A stretch of 64,000 bases of DNA from contig NZ_LT860099.1 of the NCBI RefSeq assembly GCF_900184995.1, forward strand, positions 1,703,931-1,767,930, read 5' to 3'. Numbering within the stretch: position 1 is the first letter of the stretch; each line of letters begins with the position of its first letter. The position numbers and the translations under genes were made by a program. Under the pieces are notes generated by a model. The model saw only the letters and a list, made by a program, of their open reading frames with translations. It was not told where the DNA came from and searched no databases. Shown in pieces: positions 34,456 to 42,855 of this stretch. This DNA is from Konateibacter massiliensis. Its GTDB lineage: Bacteria > Bacillota > Clostridia > Lachnospirales > Lachnospiraceae.

Positions 34456-35901
34456 TTACGCAGAAGTCATATCATCATACAACTTCTCATATTCTTTCGC
34501 AGAGGTCTTCCATGAAAAATCCTTCTCCATTCCTCTGTCAATCATCTTGTTCCATTCTCGTTTTCTGTTATAATAAACCCGCATTGCATATTTAATTGTA
34601 GCAAGCATCTCATGTGCGTTGTAATTCTGGAAGCTAAAGCCGGTGCCTGTACTTTCATACTCATTGTACGGCTCGACGGTATCCTTCAAGCCTCCTGTCT
34701 CTCTTACAATCGGTACGGTTCCGTAGCGCAGACTCATCAACTGGCTCAATCCGCAAGGCTCAAACAACGACGGCATCAAGAAAGCGTCACACGATGCATA
34801 TATTTTATGGGACATAGCTTCTGAGTAAAAAATATTTGCCGATACCTTGTCAAAATATTTCCAGTCATAATGCCGGAACATATTTTCATATTTCGGATCT
34901 CCCGTTCCCAATACGACTAATTGAATATCGAGAGAACAAAGATCTTCCATCATATATGCAATCAAATCAAAGCCTTTTTGATCTGTAAGTCTCGAAACAA
35001 TTCCAATCATGAACTTCTTGGAGTTTACCTCCAATCCGAGTTCTTCCTGCAATGCCAGTTTATTTTTAATCTTTTCTCTTCTAAAATTCTTTAAATTATA
35101 CTTCTTCGCAATATAGCTGTCTGTCTCCGGATTGTACTCTTCATAGTCAATTCCGTTTACAATTCCATGCAAAACATTTGAGCGAGCGTTGATCAGACCA
35201 TCTAAATGCTCCCCATAAAAATTTGTCTTAATTTCCTCCGCATAGGTATTGCTCACCGTTGTAATCATGTCCGCATAAACCAAACCGCCTTTGAGCAGGT
35301 TGGCATCCCCATATGCCTCCAATTTGTCCGGTGTGAAGTAATACATGGACAAGCCTGTGATATCTCTTGTCGCCTTTAAATCCCATATTCCTTGGAATTT
35401 TAAATTATGAATCGTCATAATTGTTTTTATATTTGAATAAAATTCATCCTTGTAAAACCGGTCTTTCAAATAAACAGGTATCAATCCCGTCTGCCAATCA
35501 TGGCAATGTATGATGTCTGGCCGAAAGTCAATCAGCGGCAATGCAGAAAGAGCTGCCTTAGAAAAAAAGGAAAACTTCTCAATGTCGGTAAACATTTCTC
35601 CATAGGGTTTGTCGCCGGACAGATAATACTCATTATCAATAAAGTATATTTTTACACCGTCATATTCCGTTTCCAATACCCCCACATATTGGGTCCTCCA
35701 TGCTAAATCCATATAAAAATGGGTTACATAGCTTAGGCTGTTTATATACTTTTCCGCTATACATATGTATTTCGGTATAATTACTCTTACATCGTACTCT
35801 GTTTTATCAAAATATTTCGGCAGCGAACCTACAACATCCGCTAAACCTCCGGTTTTAATAAAGGGGACTGCTTCTGAAGCCACAAACAAAATATTCTTCA
35901 T
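34456..35901 (-). CDS. glgA: Glycogen synthase (ADP-glucose type)
   Basis: GlgA adds glucose from ADP-glucose to growing glycogen chains. The 481-aa GT5 enzyme has the substrate-binding FIKTGGLADVVGSLP near residues 14-28 (K-T-G-G-L), DIIHCHDWQTGLIP near 129-142, IGIVSRLTDQKGFDL near 303-317, and the C-terminal PSLFEPCGLSQLMSLRYGTVPIV-type motif. No glgC, glgB or glgP is adjacent. AGGTATT-spaced TTGGAGG precedes the ATG. It links the starch-uptake genes of this window to carbon storage. Confidence 0.95.
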   Translation of the reverse strand: MKNILFVASEAVPFIKTGGLADVVGSLPKYFDKTEYDVRVIIPKYICIAEKYINSLSYVTHFYMDLAWRTQYVGVLETEYDGVKIYFIDNEYYLSGDKPYGEMFTDIEKFSFFSKAALSALPLIDFRPDIIHCHDWQTGLIPVYLKDRFYKDEFYSNIKTIMTIHNLKFQGIWDLKATRDITGLSMYYFTPDKLEAYGDANLLKGGLVYADMITTVSNTYAEEIKTNFYGEHLDGLINARSNVLHGIVNGIDYEEYNPETDSYIAKKYNLKNFRREKIKNKLALQEELGLEVNSKKFMIGIVSRLTDQKGFDLIAYMMEDLCSLDIQLVVLGTGDPKYENMFRHYDWKYFDKVSANIFYSEAMSHKIYASCDAFLMPSLFEPCGLSQLMSLRYGTVPIVRETGGLKDTVEPYNEYESTGTGFSFQNYNAHEMLATIKYAMRVYYNRKREWNKMIDRGMEKDFSWKTSAKEYEKLYDDMTSA

Positions 35902-35938
35902 AATAATACCTCCAAGCCCTGATTAATAAATACATTAT

Positions 35939-36003
35939 ATTGAATTACTCCATAATTCAATCTTATATCCCATTCGGAGTTATAATGCTAGTCATAGTAT
36001 AAC
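35939..36003 (-). repeat. Two-hairpin intergenic element, class II, copy 1 (after spo0A)
   Basis: Hairpin ATTGAATTA-CTCCA-TAATTCAAT (35939-35961), then ATCCCATTCGG (35967-35977), then hairpin GTTATAATG...CATAGTATAAC (35979-36003, one unpaired base). Copy 2 has the same order and the identical 11-base centre but different stems. The element lies 35 bases past the spo0A stop and may act as its 3' end. Confidence 0.6.
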
Positions 36004-36037
36004 ATAAATCAAGGGCTCATTAAAGTATTAAAGCTGT

Positions 36038-36850
36038 CTAATTTGGGAAGTTGTCCTTCTTTTTATATTCCAGTCTTATTTTGTCAGCTATTAAGGCAAC
36101 AAATTCTGAATTTGTCGGTTTTCCTTTTCCTGTATTAATGGTATAGCCAAACAAGGAATCAATCGTATCCATTTTTCCTCTGCTCCACGCTACCTCAATC
36201 GCATGACGGATTGCCCGTTCTACACGGCTTGGCGTAGTCTGATGCATTTTCGCAATCGTAGGATAGAGTATTTTTGTGATGGAATTAAGCATTTCCATAT
36301 CATTTACTGACATAATAATAGCATCTCTTAAGTATTGATACCCTTTGATATGTGCAGGAACACCGATTTCATGTATCACATTTGTAACGTCTGACTCCAG
36401 ATTTCTTGTCACATAATCCCGTTTATTTTCATAAGCATTTACTTTTCTGACTTCCTGTACATGCTTCGGTGCAACATTTTTGGCATTCTTGATTCGATTC
36501 AAAACAATTGTATTGTCAAAAGGCTTCATGATATAATAATCAGCCCCTAAATTAAACGCATCCTCGGTAATCCTTTCCTGTCCTACTGCCGTAATCACAA
36601 TAAAGGCAGGGCGTTTTTTCATTGTTGAATCTCTGTTTACTTTGTCCATCAGACTTAATCCGTCCATTTTAGGCATAATAATATCCAACAATACTACATC
36701 CGGTTCTCTCTCCTTGATAATATGGTAGGCTTCTTCCCCATTTCTAGCCTTTCCGACTACCTCAAGCTCCTCATCACTGCTGATAATCTCATCGAGCAGA
36801 TCCACAACTCTCGAATTATCATCCGCGATCGCAACGTTTAATTTACCCAT
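36038..36850 (-). CDS. spo0A: Sporulation master response regulator Spo0A
   Basis: Spo0A, once phosphorylated, switches the cell into sporulation. The 270-aa protein has a receiver domain with the acidic pair DD (10-11), phosphoacceptor Asp56 in [13 protein letters not shown], and a C-terminal DNA-binding domain with the conserved [20 protein letters not shown] helix. I start at the ATG at 36850, eight bases after AGGAGG, not at the TTG one codon earlier. It follows spoIVB on the same strand, the order seen in nearly all spore formers. Its promoter carries 0A-like boxes. Confidence 0.98.
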   Translation of the reverse strand: MGKLNVAIADDNSRVVDLLDEIISSDEELEVVGKARNGEEAYHIIKEREPDVVLLDIIMPKMDGLSLMDKVNRDSTMKKRPAFIVITAVGQERITEDAFNLGADYYIMKPFDNTIVLNRIKNAKNVAPKHVQEVRKVNAYENKRDYVTRNLESDVTNVIHEIGVPAHIKGYQYLRDAIIMSVNDMEMLNSITKILYPTIAKMHQTTPSRVERAIRHAIEVAWSRGKMDTIDSLFGYTINTGKGKPTNSEFVALIADKIRLEYKKKDNFPN

Positions 36851-36944
36851 CAAAAACTCCTCCTTAGATATTTCTTTCCCTTATTGTTGTTTTTTCGAAA
36901 AATTACTTGGTACCGTTTTCATTTTTTGTCAAAAAACTAATTGT

Positions 36945-36998
36945 ATTATATAAATATTAATATTGTTTCGCAACTCATATTTGTCGCACTATTCGACA
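36945..36998 (-). promoter_or_regulatory. spo0A promoter with Spo0A-box pair
   Basis: TTGCGA (36973-36968), 17 bases and TATAAT (36950-36945) form the promoter. Nineteen bases upstream TGTCGAA (36998-36992, minus strand) is a perfect 0A box, and TGTCGCA on the other strand (36982-36988) forms an inverted partner. Autoregulation by phosphorylated Spo0A is inferred. Confidence 0.7.
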
Positions 36999-37006
36999 GC
37001 TTATTA

Positions 37007-37074
37007 ATACGAATTACAAAGTAATTCGTATCGTATCCCATTCGGGGTGATATAATGTCTACGACATTATATCA
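37007..37074 (-). repeat. Two-hairpin intergenic element, class II, copy 2 (after spoIVB)
   Basis: Perfect hairpin ATACGAATTAC-AAA-GTAATTCGTAT (37007-37031), ATCCCATTCGG (37035-37045), perfect 12-bp hairpin TGATATAATGTC-TAC-GACATTATATCA (37048-37074). Begins 28 bases after the spoIVB stop on the minus strand. Same order and orientation as copy 1, one kilobase away. Confidence 0.65.
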
Positions 37075-37101
37075 CAAATCCCCCTTTCATGAAAGACCTC
37101 G

Positions 37102-38391
37102 TTATGGATTTAGGTCTTTTGCCTGCAGCATATTTTCAATAAATATTCCAAATCCTTTTGTCGAGTCTTGTATAAACACATGGGTTACGGCGCCTATGAT
37201 TTTATTGTCCTGTATAATCGGACTGCCGCTCATTCCCTGCACAATTCCTCCTGTCACACGCAGTAAGTCCTCATCCGTCACCTTCAAAACAATACCTTTA
37301 TTCACATTGTTCTCCCCCGTATTGACCTCAACGATTTCTACCGCGTAGTCCTTTACGACTCCTTCCACATCACAGCGAATACTCGCCGGACCAAGCTTTA
37401 CCTCCTGCTTTAAGCCTACCTCCATTGCACTGTCTTTGTCATATTCCCCCAGTATTCTTTCCGATATGCCAAAAATCCCCTCTGTCGTATTGCTTTTGAT
37501 ATCACCTAATATATTGCTTGAATCGTAATCGATTGTTCCTGTCAGCTCTCCCGGACTTCCTTTTTCCCCCCGGATAATGGAGACAATATTTGTCTCATAA
37601 AGATTTCCTGTTTTTAATTCCATCAGTGTGCTCGTATCCACATCATTTATCCCATGTCCAAGCGCTCCGAACTCTCCGTCCGCATTGATAAAGGTGAGTG
37701 TTCCTATTCCTTGCGTATTGTCTCTGACCCAAATTCCCAGCTTATATTCGTCAGGAGTTGTCTGTGCCGGTTCAATTTTCACATCAATCAGTTCTCCGTT
37801 TCTTCGAATATTTAGTATGATGCTGTCGGCTCCGTACTCATTTACCATATCAATCAATTGGCTTTTACTCCCTATTTCGACACCATTTACCCCAACAATA
37901 TAGTCTCCTGATTTGACAAGCTTATATGCCGGTTCATAATTCAGCCCGTCCACCGCACTCACTACACTTGTTCCGATTACAAGAACTCCGTCAGTCTGGA
38001 TATAAATTCCGATAGGAATACCGCAGGGAATGACATATTCCTTTTCGATTACGTCAATTTTGACATCTTTCACGCTGATTAGCCCAAACAGCTTGCATGC
38101 CATGATAAAACTCCCGCTGCTGCCAGACTTTAATGTAAATGGCTTTTGCATGTCGATTTTGATCTGATTCGCTGGAATATCAGATTCCGCCATCTCCGAC
38201 ACTTCTACAGCACTCTTGATAAAACCATTTACAGGCAATCCAAAATTAAACTGTTGCTCCTCATTTGCAACAATATTTATCTCATCCGGCAGCGCTTTTT
38301 TAATGGAATGATATGCTACACCGGTTAAAAATGTAAAGAACAGAAGTATAACCGCTATAAATATTTTGTCCACACATTTGTTATTCTTCAT
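37102..38391 (-). CDS. spoIVB: SpoIVB serine peptidase (stage IV sporulation)
   Basis: SpoIVB is secreted from the forespore into the intermembrane space, where it cleaves SpoIVFA and so triggers sigma-K processing. The 429-aa protein has an N-terminal membrane anchor (about 9-27), a PDZ domain (about 150-215, with GDYIVGVNGVEIGS), and the S55 peptidase domain with the catalytic His in FGALGHGIND and Ser in QGMSGSPIIQDN. I start at the ATG at 38391, five bases after GGAGGG. spo0A follows, 251 bases on. Confidence 0.95.
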   Translation of the reverse strand: MKNNKCVDKIFIAVILLFFTFLTGVAYHSIKKALPDEINIVANEEQQFNFGLPVNGFIKSAVEVSEMAESDIPANQIKIDMQKPFTLKSGSSGSFIMACKLFGLISVKDVKIDVIEKEYVIPCGIPIGIYIQTDGVLVIGTSVVSAVDGLNYEPAYKLVKSGDYIVGVNGVEIGSKSQLIDMVNEYGADSIILNIRRNGELIDVKIEPAQTTPDEYKLGIWVRDNTQGIGTLTFINADGEFGALGHGINDVDTSTLMELKTGNLYETNIVSIIRGEKGSPGELTGTIDYDSSNILGDIKSNTTEGIFGISERILGEYDKDSAMEVGLKQEVKLGPASIRCDVEGVVKDYAVEIVEVNTGENNVNKGIVLKVTDEDLLRVTGGIVQGMSGSPIIQDNKIIGAVTHVFIQDSTKGFGIFIENMLQAKDLNP

Positions 38392-38459
38392 GGTACCCTC
38401 CATTAAACTTTATAAATGAAATATTGCCTTATGAGAAATTCGAAAAACTTCCCATATAT

Positions 38460-38582
38460 AAAGTGTGAGCTCGCTCACACTTTGCGCCCGAGCGGGTTGC
38501 GAAGCAACACTTCCACTCTGCGAGGTGCGCATAAATAGCTTTTTATATTTAGGAAATCAGAAGAAATTTTCTAAATATAAAA
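38460..38582 (+). repeat. Structured intergenic repeat, class I, copy B (complete)
   Basis: The fullest copy. First stem AAAGTGTGAGC-TC-GCTCACACTTT (38460-38483); TGCGCCC then pairs with GGTGCGCA (38483-38489 with 38524-38531) to enclose GAGCG, the central stem GTTGC-GAA-GCAAC (38496-38508) and ACACTTCC; ATAAATAG and a second hairpin follow with 17-base arms (38541-38557 and 38566-38582, one G-U). Takes up most of the 346-bp gap between spoIVB and recN; no gene is seen there. Confidence 0.7.
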
Positions 38583-38613
38583 AAAAGGATATAAACTCTA
38601 TATATCCTTTTTT
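38581..38613. terminator. Terminator of recN (bidirectional)
   Basis: AAAAAAGGATATA pairs with TATATCCTTTTTT around a short loop. On the minus strand eight T residues follow the stem, so it ends recN transcripts; the A-run is shared with the last hairpin of repeat copy B. Confidence 0.7.
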
Positions 38614-38737
38614 AGTATTTGTTATTATAAAGTTTTCACACTAGGCATTTTTTGGGTAGCATCTAACTTTCAACGCCACAAGGTGCTTTTGGTGGATAAA
38701 ATCACAGAAAATCCAAGTTCTTCCAGAAAAGATGCTT

Positions 38738-40444
38738 CTATGACGCCGAAGGCTGAAGTGTAACATTTTTTGTACGAGTTGCCAATTCTTTCATTTCCTT
38801 TGCATTTTGAAGCACAGTATCCGTTATTTTGGCTCCTCCGAGTATTCTTGCTAATTCCTGTATAATTTCGTTTTCATCTAATTTGCGTATCAAGGTAACT
38901 GTCTTGTTTTCCTTTACCTGCTTTTCGATTACATAATGGCTGTCTGCCATCGCTGCTATCTGTGGAAGATGCGTAATGCAAAGCACCTGCTGTGTTCTTC
39001 CGATAACTGCCATTTTTTCAGAAACCATCTGCGCTGTTCTTCCGCTTATTCCGACATCAATCTCGTCAAAAATAAGTGTTCCCGTCTCATCCTTATTGGA
39101 TAAAACAGTCTTGATTGCAAGCATAATTCTCGACAATTCACCGCCGGAAGCCACCTTGCCAAGCGGACGAATTGCCTCACCCGGATTTGTGGATATCATA
39201 AATTCAATCTCATCATATCCGTTTTGGGTATAATGGCTTGTTTTAGAAAATTGAATTTCAAAATCTACATTCAAGAAATTAAGGTCAATCAGATTTGCTT
39301 TTATTTTGTCGACAAGCTCTTTTGCATGTTTTTGTCGAACAGTCGAAAGTAAGCCGGAGAATTTCTCTAAATTTTCTTCTGCCTGCGCAAGCTCTTCTTC
39401 AAGTCCCCGGATATAGTCTTCATATTCGGACAACTGGGAAAGTCTGTTTTCCTGCTTCTTCTTATAGTCTAAAATATCCTCAATGGTCTTTCCGTATTTT
39501 GCCTTCAAATGATTAATCAGATTCAGACGACTCGTCGTCTCGCTAAACTCTTCATCCGAAAATTCCATCTCCATCATATAGTCTGCAACTTCTCGGTTAA
39601 AATCATTCAGCAATGCATCAATTTCATTTAATTGTCCACAAAGCTCTTCGATTTTTTTATCATAATCCACAATTTGAGAAAATTCCTTCAATGCTCTGCC
39701 GATATTTTCTCCTGCTGCCGCTTCCTCCTCATATCCTGTCTTAGCATGTATATGGGATATACCTTCGACTATTTTTTTGGAATTTGACATTTTTCTATGT
39801 AATTCTTCAAGCTCCTCATCTTCACCGACTTTAAGCGCAGCTTCTTCTATCTCATCCAGTTCAAATTCAATAAAAGAAAGCTCTCTCTTTCGCTGTTCCT
39901 CATCAAGAGATGATTCCTTTCGTTGCTTTTTCAGTTTTTCGTAGCTGTGATATGCCTCCGCTATCTGCTGCTTGATTGGCTGGATTTCCGCCTTCGCAAA
40001 CTCATCCAAAATAATCAGATGGTTCTTATTATATAGAAGAGATTGATGTTCGTGCTGACCGTGAATATCAATGAGTATTTCCGCAACACTCTTCACCGTA
40101 TTAATCGGAACCGTCTCACCGTTTATTTTACTGATACTCTTTCCGTTCATCAGCTTTCTTGTTATGATAATCTGCCCGTCCTCCGGCACTTCTATTTCAA
40201 GCTCCGCAATCTGGTTTGCCTGCTTTTTTGTATCTAGCTGAAACACAAGCTCCACAAGGGCAAATTCTTTGTCTTCTCTTATGATTTCTTTGGATGCCTT
40301 CGCTCCCAGCGCAAGATTAATTGAGCCGATGATAATAGATTTTCCCGCACCGGTTTCACCGGAAAGGATATTCAGCCCCTCCGTGAAATCCACCTCACAT
40401 TCGTCAATCAATGCTAAATTTTTAACATGTAAACTAAGTAACAT
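38738..40444 (-). CDS. recN: DNA repair protein RecN
   Basis: RecN is an SMC-like ATPase recruited to double-strand breaks. The 568-aa protein has LSGETGAGKS (Walker A, near residues 26-35) in the N-terminal head, a long coiled-coil arm (about 150-370), and in the C-terminal head LGKVASGGELSRIMLAIK (signature) and LIFDEIDVGISGRTAQ (Walker B). I use the ATG at 40444, eight bases after GAGGAG; the GTG at 40453 overlaps that site. It follows argR in the conserved argR-recN order, but across a 236-bp gap rich in palindromes. Confidence 0.96.
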   Translation of the reverse strand: MLLSLHVKNLALIDECEVDFTEGLNILSGETGAGKSIIIGSINLALGAKASKEIIREDKEFALVELVFQLDTKKQANQIAELEIEVPEDGQIIITRKLMNGKSISKINGETVPINTVKSVAEILIDIHGQHEHQSLLYNKNHLIILDEFAKAEIQPIKQQIAEAYHSYEKLKKQRKESSLDEEQRKRELSFIEFELDEIEEAALKVGEDEELEELHRKMSNSKKIVEGISHIHAKTGYEEEAAAGENIGRALKEFSQIVDYDKKIEELCGQLNEIDALLNDFNREVADYMMEMEFSDEEFSETTSRLNLINHLKAKYGKTIEDILDYKKKQENRLSQLSEYEDYIRGLEEELAQAEENLEKFSGLLSTVRQKHAKELVDKIKANLIDLNFLNVDFEIQFSKTSHYTQNGYDEIEFMISTNPGEAIRPLGKVASGGELSRIMLAIKTVLSNKDETGTLIFDEIDVGISGRTAQMVSEKMAVIGRTQQVLCITHLPQIAAMADSHYVIEKQVKENKTVTLIRKLDENEIIQELARILGGAKITDTVLQNAKEMKELATRTKNVTLQPSAS

Positions 40445-40511
40445 AATGTCCACTCCTCGTCTAAAGTATCCATTTCCTACAGTCTCTTTATTTGTGACAA
40501 TTCAGCCATGC

Positions 40512-40655
40512 AGAAATGATTATATCAAATGATCGTGAGTGCTTGCACTCTAAGAGCATTTGATATAATCATTTCTATAGGGCGGACGCCCTACATGAAT
40601 AATGTGCCAATTGTGTAATAAGATATTTGATATGTTTGTACATCTGGCACATTAT
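40512..40655. repeat. Nested palindrome cluster between argR and recN
   Basis: Three palindromes in a row: 20-base perfect arms AGAAATGATTATATCAAATG (40512-40531) and their complement (40557-40576), whose loop holds GAGTGC-TT-GCACTC; then TAGGGCG-GA-CGCCCTA (40578-40593); then ATAATGTGCCA (40599-40609) pairing with TGGCACATTAT (40645-40655). The layout (long stem, short GC stem, long-range stem) resembles class I repeats, but the conserved core is absent. Confidence 0.6.
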
Positions 40656-40680
40656 GAATGGCATGGCTGAAGTGTTACCT

Positions 40681-41133
40681 TTATTTACCTATTATTTTTC
40701 TCATTTTATCCATAAGCGACAAAATTTCCTCGTCGCTTCTCGTTGCACAAAATATCGTATCATCTCCCGCGATACAGCCAAGCACCTCTTTAAACTGCAT
40801 TGCGTCAAGCGCTGCCGCCACTGCCATAGCCATACCGGAAACTGTTTTGATAACCAAAATATTGGAAGCTTTTGTCATGCCCACAAAGCCGTCCTGCAAA
40901 ACCCGGATGTACTTTTCGCTCATCCAGCCTTCCTGACTCTGGAGCACCACATATTTCTGCTTGTTTCCATCCGTTGATACCTTTGTCAGCTTAAGCTCCC
41001 TGATATCTCGTGAAACCGTTGCCTGTGTCACGTTAAAGCCCGCCTCATTGAGCTTTTCCGCCAGCTCCTCCTGTGTTTCAATATCATATTTACTAATTAA
41101 TTCTACAATTTTGGTATGACGTTCTATCTTCAT
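40681..41133 (-). CDS. argR: Arginine repressor ArgR/AhrC
   Basis: The 150-aa hexameric repressor binds arginine and ARG boxes. The N-terminal winged helix shows IVELISKYDIETQEELAEKL and FNVTQATVSRDIRELKLTK (residues 33-51); the C-terminal arginine-binding part has LGCIAGDDTIFCATRS near 118-133. Position between nadK and recN is the conserved one. AAAGGAG precedes the ATG. Confidence 0.96.
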   Translation of the reverse strand: MKIERHTKIVELISKYDIETQEELAEKLNEAGFNVTQATVSRDIRELKLTKVSTDGNKQKYVVLQSQEGWMSEKYIRVLQDGFVGMTKASNILVIKTVSGMAMAVAAALDAMQFKEVLGCIAGDDTIFCATRSDEEILSLMDKMRKIIGK

Positions 41134-41149
41134 ATAACCTCTCCTTTTC

Positions 41150-42016
41150 CTATTTGGAATCTCCCATTTTATTTCGCAATGCTTCTAAAAAGCTGACATT
41201 GCTCAGCTTGATAATCTGCGTAATCTTTGTCGATTTTGTAATTTCAATATAATCACTTGTCTCCATCTTCACACTTGTGTCACCGTCAAACGTGGCTACC
41301 ACTTTTTCTACATCAATCTTCCTGCCCGGTCCAATCTTAATAACCACCTTATCACTTGCGGGCAAAACAATACTCTTTGCATTTAAGGTATGCGCGCAAA
41401 TTGGCGTTACCACGAGTATATCTGCCTTCGGATCGATAATCGGTCCCCCAGCGGATAAATTATAGCCCGTTGAGCCTGTTGGGGTGGATATAATCATGCC
41501 GTCTGCACTGTAAGAAACCAAATATTCATCATTTACATAAATATCATAATCCAGAATTCGAAGCCTTCCATCTCTATTGATGACGATGTCATTCAGTGCT
41601 CTGTTTTTAAACAAAGACTTTCCATCTTGAAACATCTCACCCTTTAGCATCAGACGTTTCTCCAGCACATACTCGTCTGCCATAAGCTTATCGAGCGCCG
41701 GATAAATATTGTTCTGTTCAATTTCTGCCAGATATCCCAATGTTCCCAAATTGATTCCCACGAGAGGAATATTCTTCGTGGCGATATCTCTTGCCGCCTG
41801 TATCAGAGTTCCGTCCCCGCCCAAAACCATGACGCAGTCTACATCGCTTGGAATCAGCCCTGCGTCGGTAAACATATAATCCTTTGACTGAGGTTTTAAG
41901 CTTTCCTCCTGAATAATACATTCCCTGCCATTTGCCGCAAGATAGTCCCGAATGGATTTGGTAAGCCGCAGTCCCTCATCTTTTTGATAGTTTGTAATTA
42001 TGTAAAATTTATTCAA
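41150..42016 (-). CDS. nadK: NAD kinase
   Basis: NadK phosphorylates NAD to NADP. The 288-aa enzyme has the catalytic VMVLGGDGTLIQAARD (near 63-78), ALNDIVINRD near residue 140, and SADGMIISTPTGSTGYNLSAGGPI near 169-192. The start is TTG at 42016, seven bases after AGGAGG; no ATG is near. It follows tlyA by 11 bases. Confidence 0.96.
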   Translation of the reverse strand: MNKFYIITNYQKDEGLRLTKSIRDYLAANGRECIIQEESLKPQSKDYMFTDAGLIPSDVDCVMVLGGDGTLIQAARDIATKNIPLVGINLGTLGYLAEIEQNNIYPALDKLMADEYVLEKRLMLKGEMFQDGKSLFKNRALNDIVINRDGRLRILDYDIYVNDEYLVSYSADGMIISTPTGSTGYNLSAGGPIIDPKADILVVTPICAHTLNAKSIVLPASDKVVIKIGPGRKIDVEKVVATFDGDTSVKMETSDYIEITKSTKITQIIKLSNVSFLEALRNKMGDSK

Positions 42017-42027
42017 GACAATACCTC

Positions 42028-42831
42028 CTAGAGAGTTTCATGCGCCATGTCAACGACTAATGCCGCGTCCACCGTCATTTCTTCATGCAATGTGCCGTCT
42101 GTATGATTTTGCAGATAGAGCAGATATTCAATATTTCCCTCTGGCCCTTTGATTGGGGAAAATTCCAGATATAAAATCTTAAAGCCGATGCTGATGGCAT
42201 ATTCCATCACCTTTTCAATCACTTCAAGATGCACACTCTTTTCCCGCACAACACCTTTCTTGCCTACCTTTTCTCTTCCCGCCTCAAACTGAGGCTTAAT
42301 GAGACATACAATCTGTCCGTTATCCGCCAAAAGATTTTTTACCGGAAGCAATACCTTCGTCAGAGAAATAAATGAAACATCAATCGAAGAGAAGTCAATC
42401 TTTTCCGGAATATGCTCCTCGGTTACATAGCGTATATTTGTCTTTTCCATGCAGACCACACGCTCATCCTGTCTGAGTTTCCAATCAAGCTGGCCGTGTC
42501 CCACATCGACCGCGTAAACCTTCACTGCGCCGTTTTGGAGCATACAGTCTGTGAAGCCTCCTGTTGAGGAGCCGACGTCCATACAAATTTTATTCTCAAC
42601 ACTCACGCCGAAGTTCAAAATTGCTTTCTCAAGCTTCAAGCCACCACGGCTCACATATTTCAGCGTATTCCCTTTTACGGAAATATCCGCCTTCTCGTCA
42701 AACATCGTGCCTGCCTTATCTTCTCGCTCTCCATTCACAAACACATTGCCCGACATGATAATCGCCTTTGCCTTCTCTCTGGAAGCCGCCAGACCTCTGT
42801 TCACTAATAAAACATCCAAGCGCTCTTTCAT
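42028..42831 (-). CDS. tlyA: TlyA-family rRNA 2'-O-methyltransferase / hemolysin-like protein
   Basis: The 267-aa protein has an N-terminal S4 RNA-binding domain (RLDVLLVNRGLAASREKAKA, residues 3-22) and an FtsJ-like methyltransferase domain with MDVGSSTGGFTDCMLQNGA near residues 99-117. TlyA methylates rRNA in some bacteria; hemolysis claims are secondary. It lies between dxs and nadK, as in most Clostridia. Confidence 0.93.
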   Translation of the reverse strand: MKERLDVLLVNRGLAASREKAKAIIMSGNVFVNGEREDKAGTMFDEKADISVKGNTLKYVSRGGLKLEKAILNFGVSVENKICMDVGSSTGGFTDCMLQNGAVKVYAVDVGHGQLDWKLRQDERVVCMEKTNIRYVTEEHIPEKIDFSSIDVSFISLTKVLLPVKNLLADNGQIVCLIKPQFEAGREKVGKKGVVREKSVHLEVIEKVMEYAISIGFKILYLEFSPIKGPEGNIEYLLYLQNHTDGTLHEEMTVDAALVVDMAHETL

Positions 42832-42855
42832 TGCCTTATCACCATAACTGCCTTC

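Noticed and set aside
38460-38582. Repeat copies as insertion sequences
   Set aside because: Each is under 150 bp with no coding capacity and no clear target-site duplication; a MITE-like origin remains possible but unproved.
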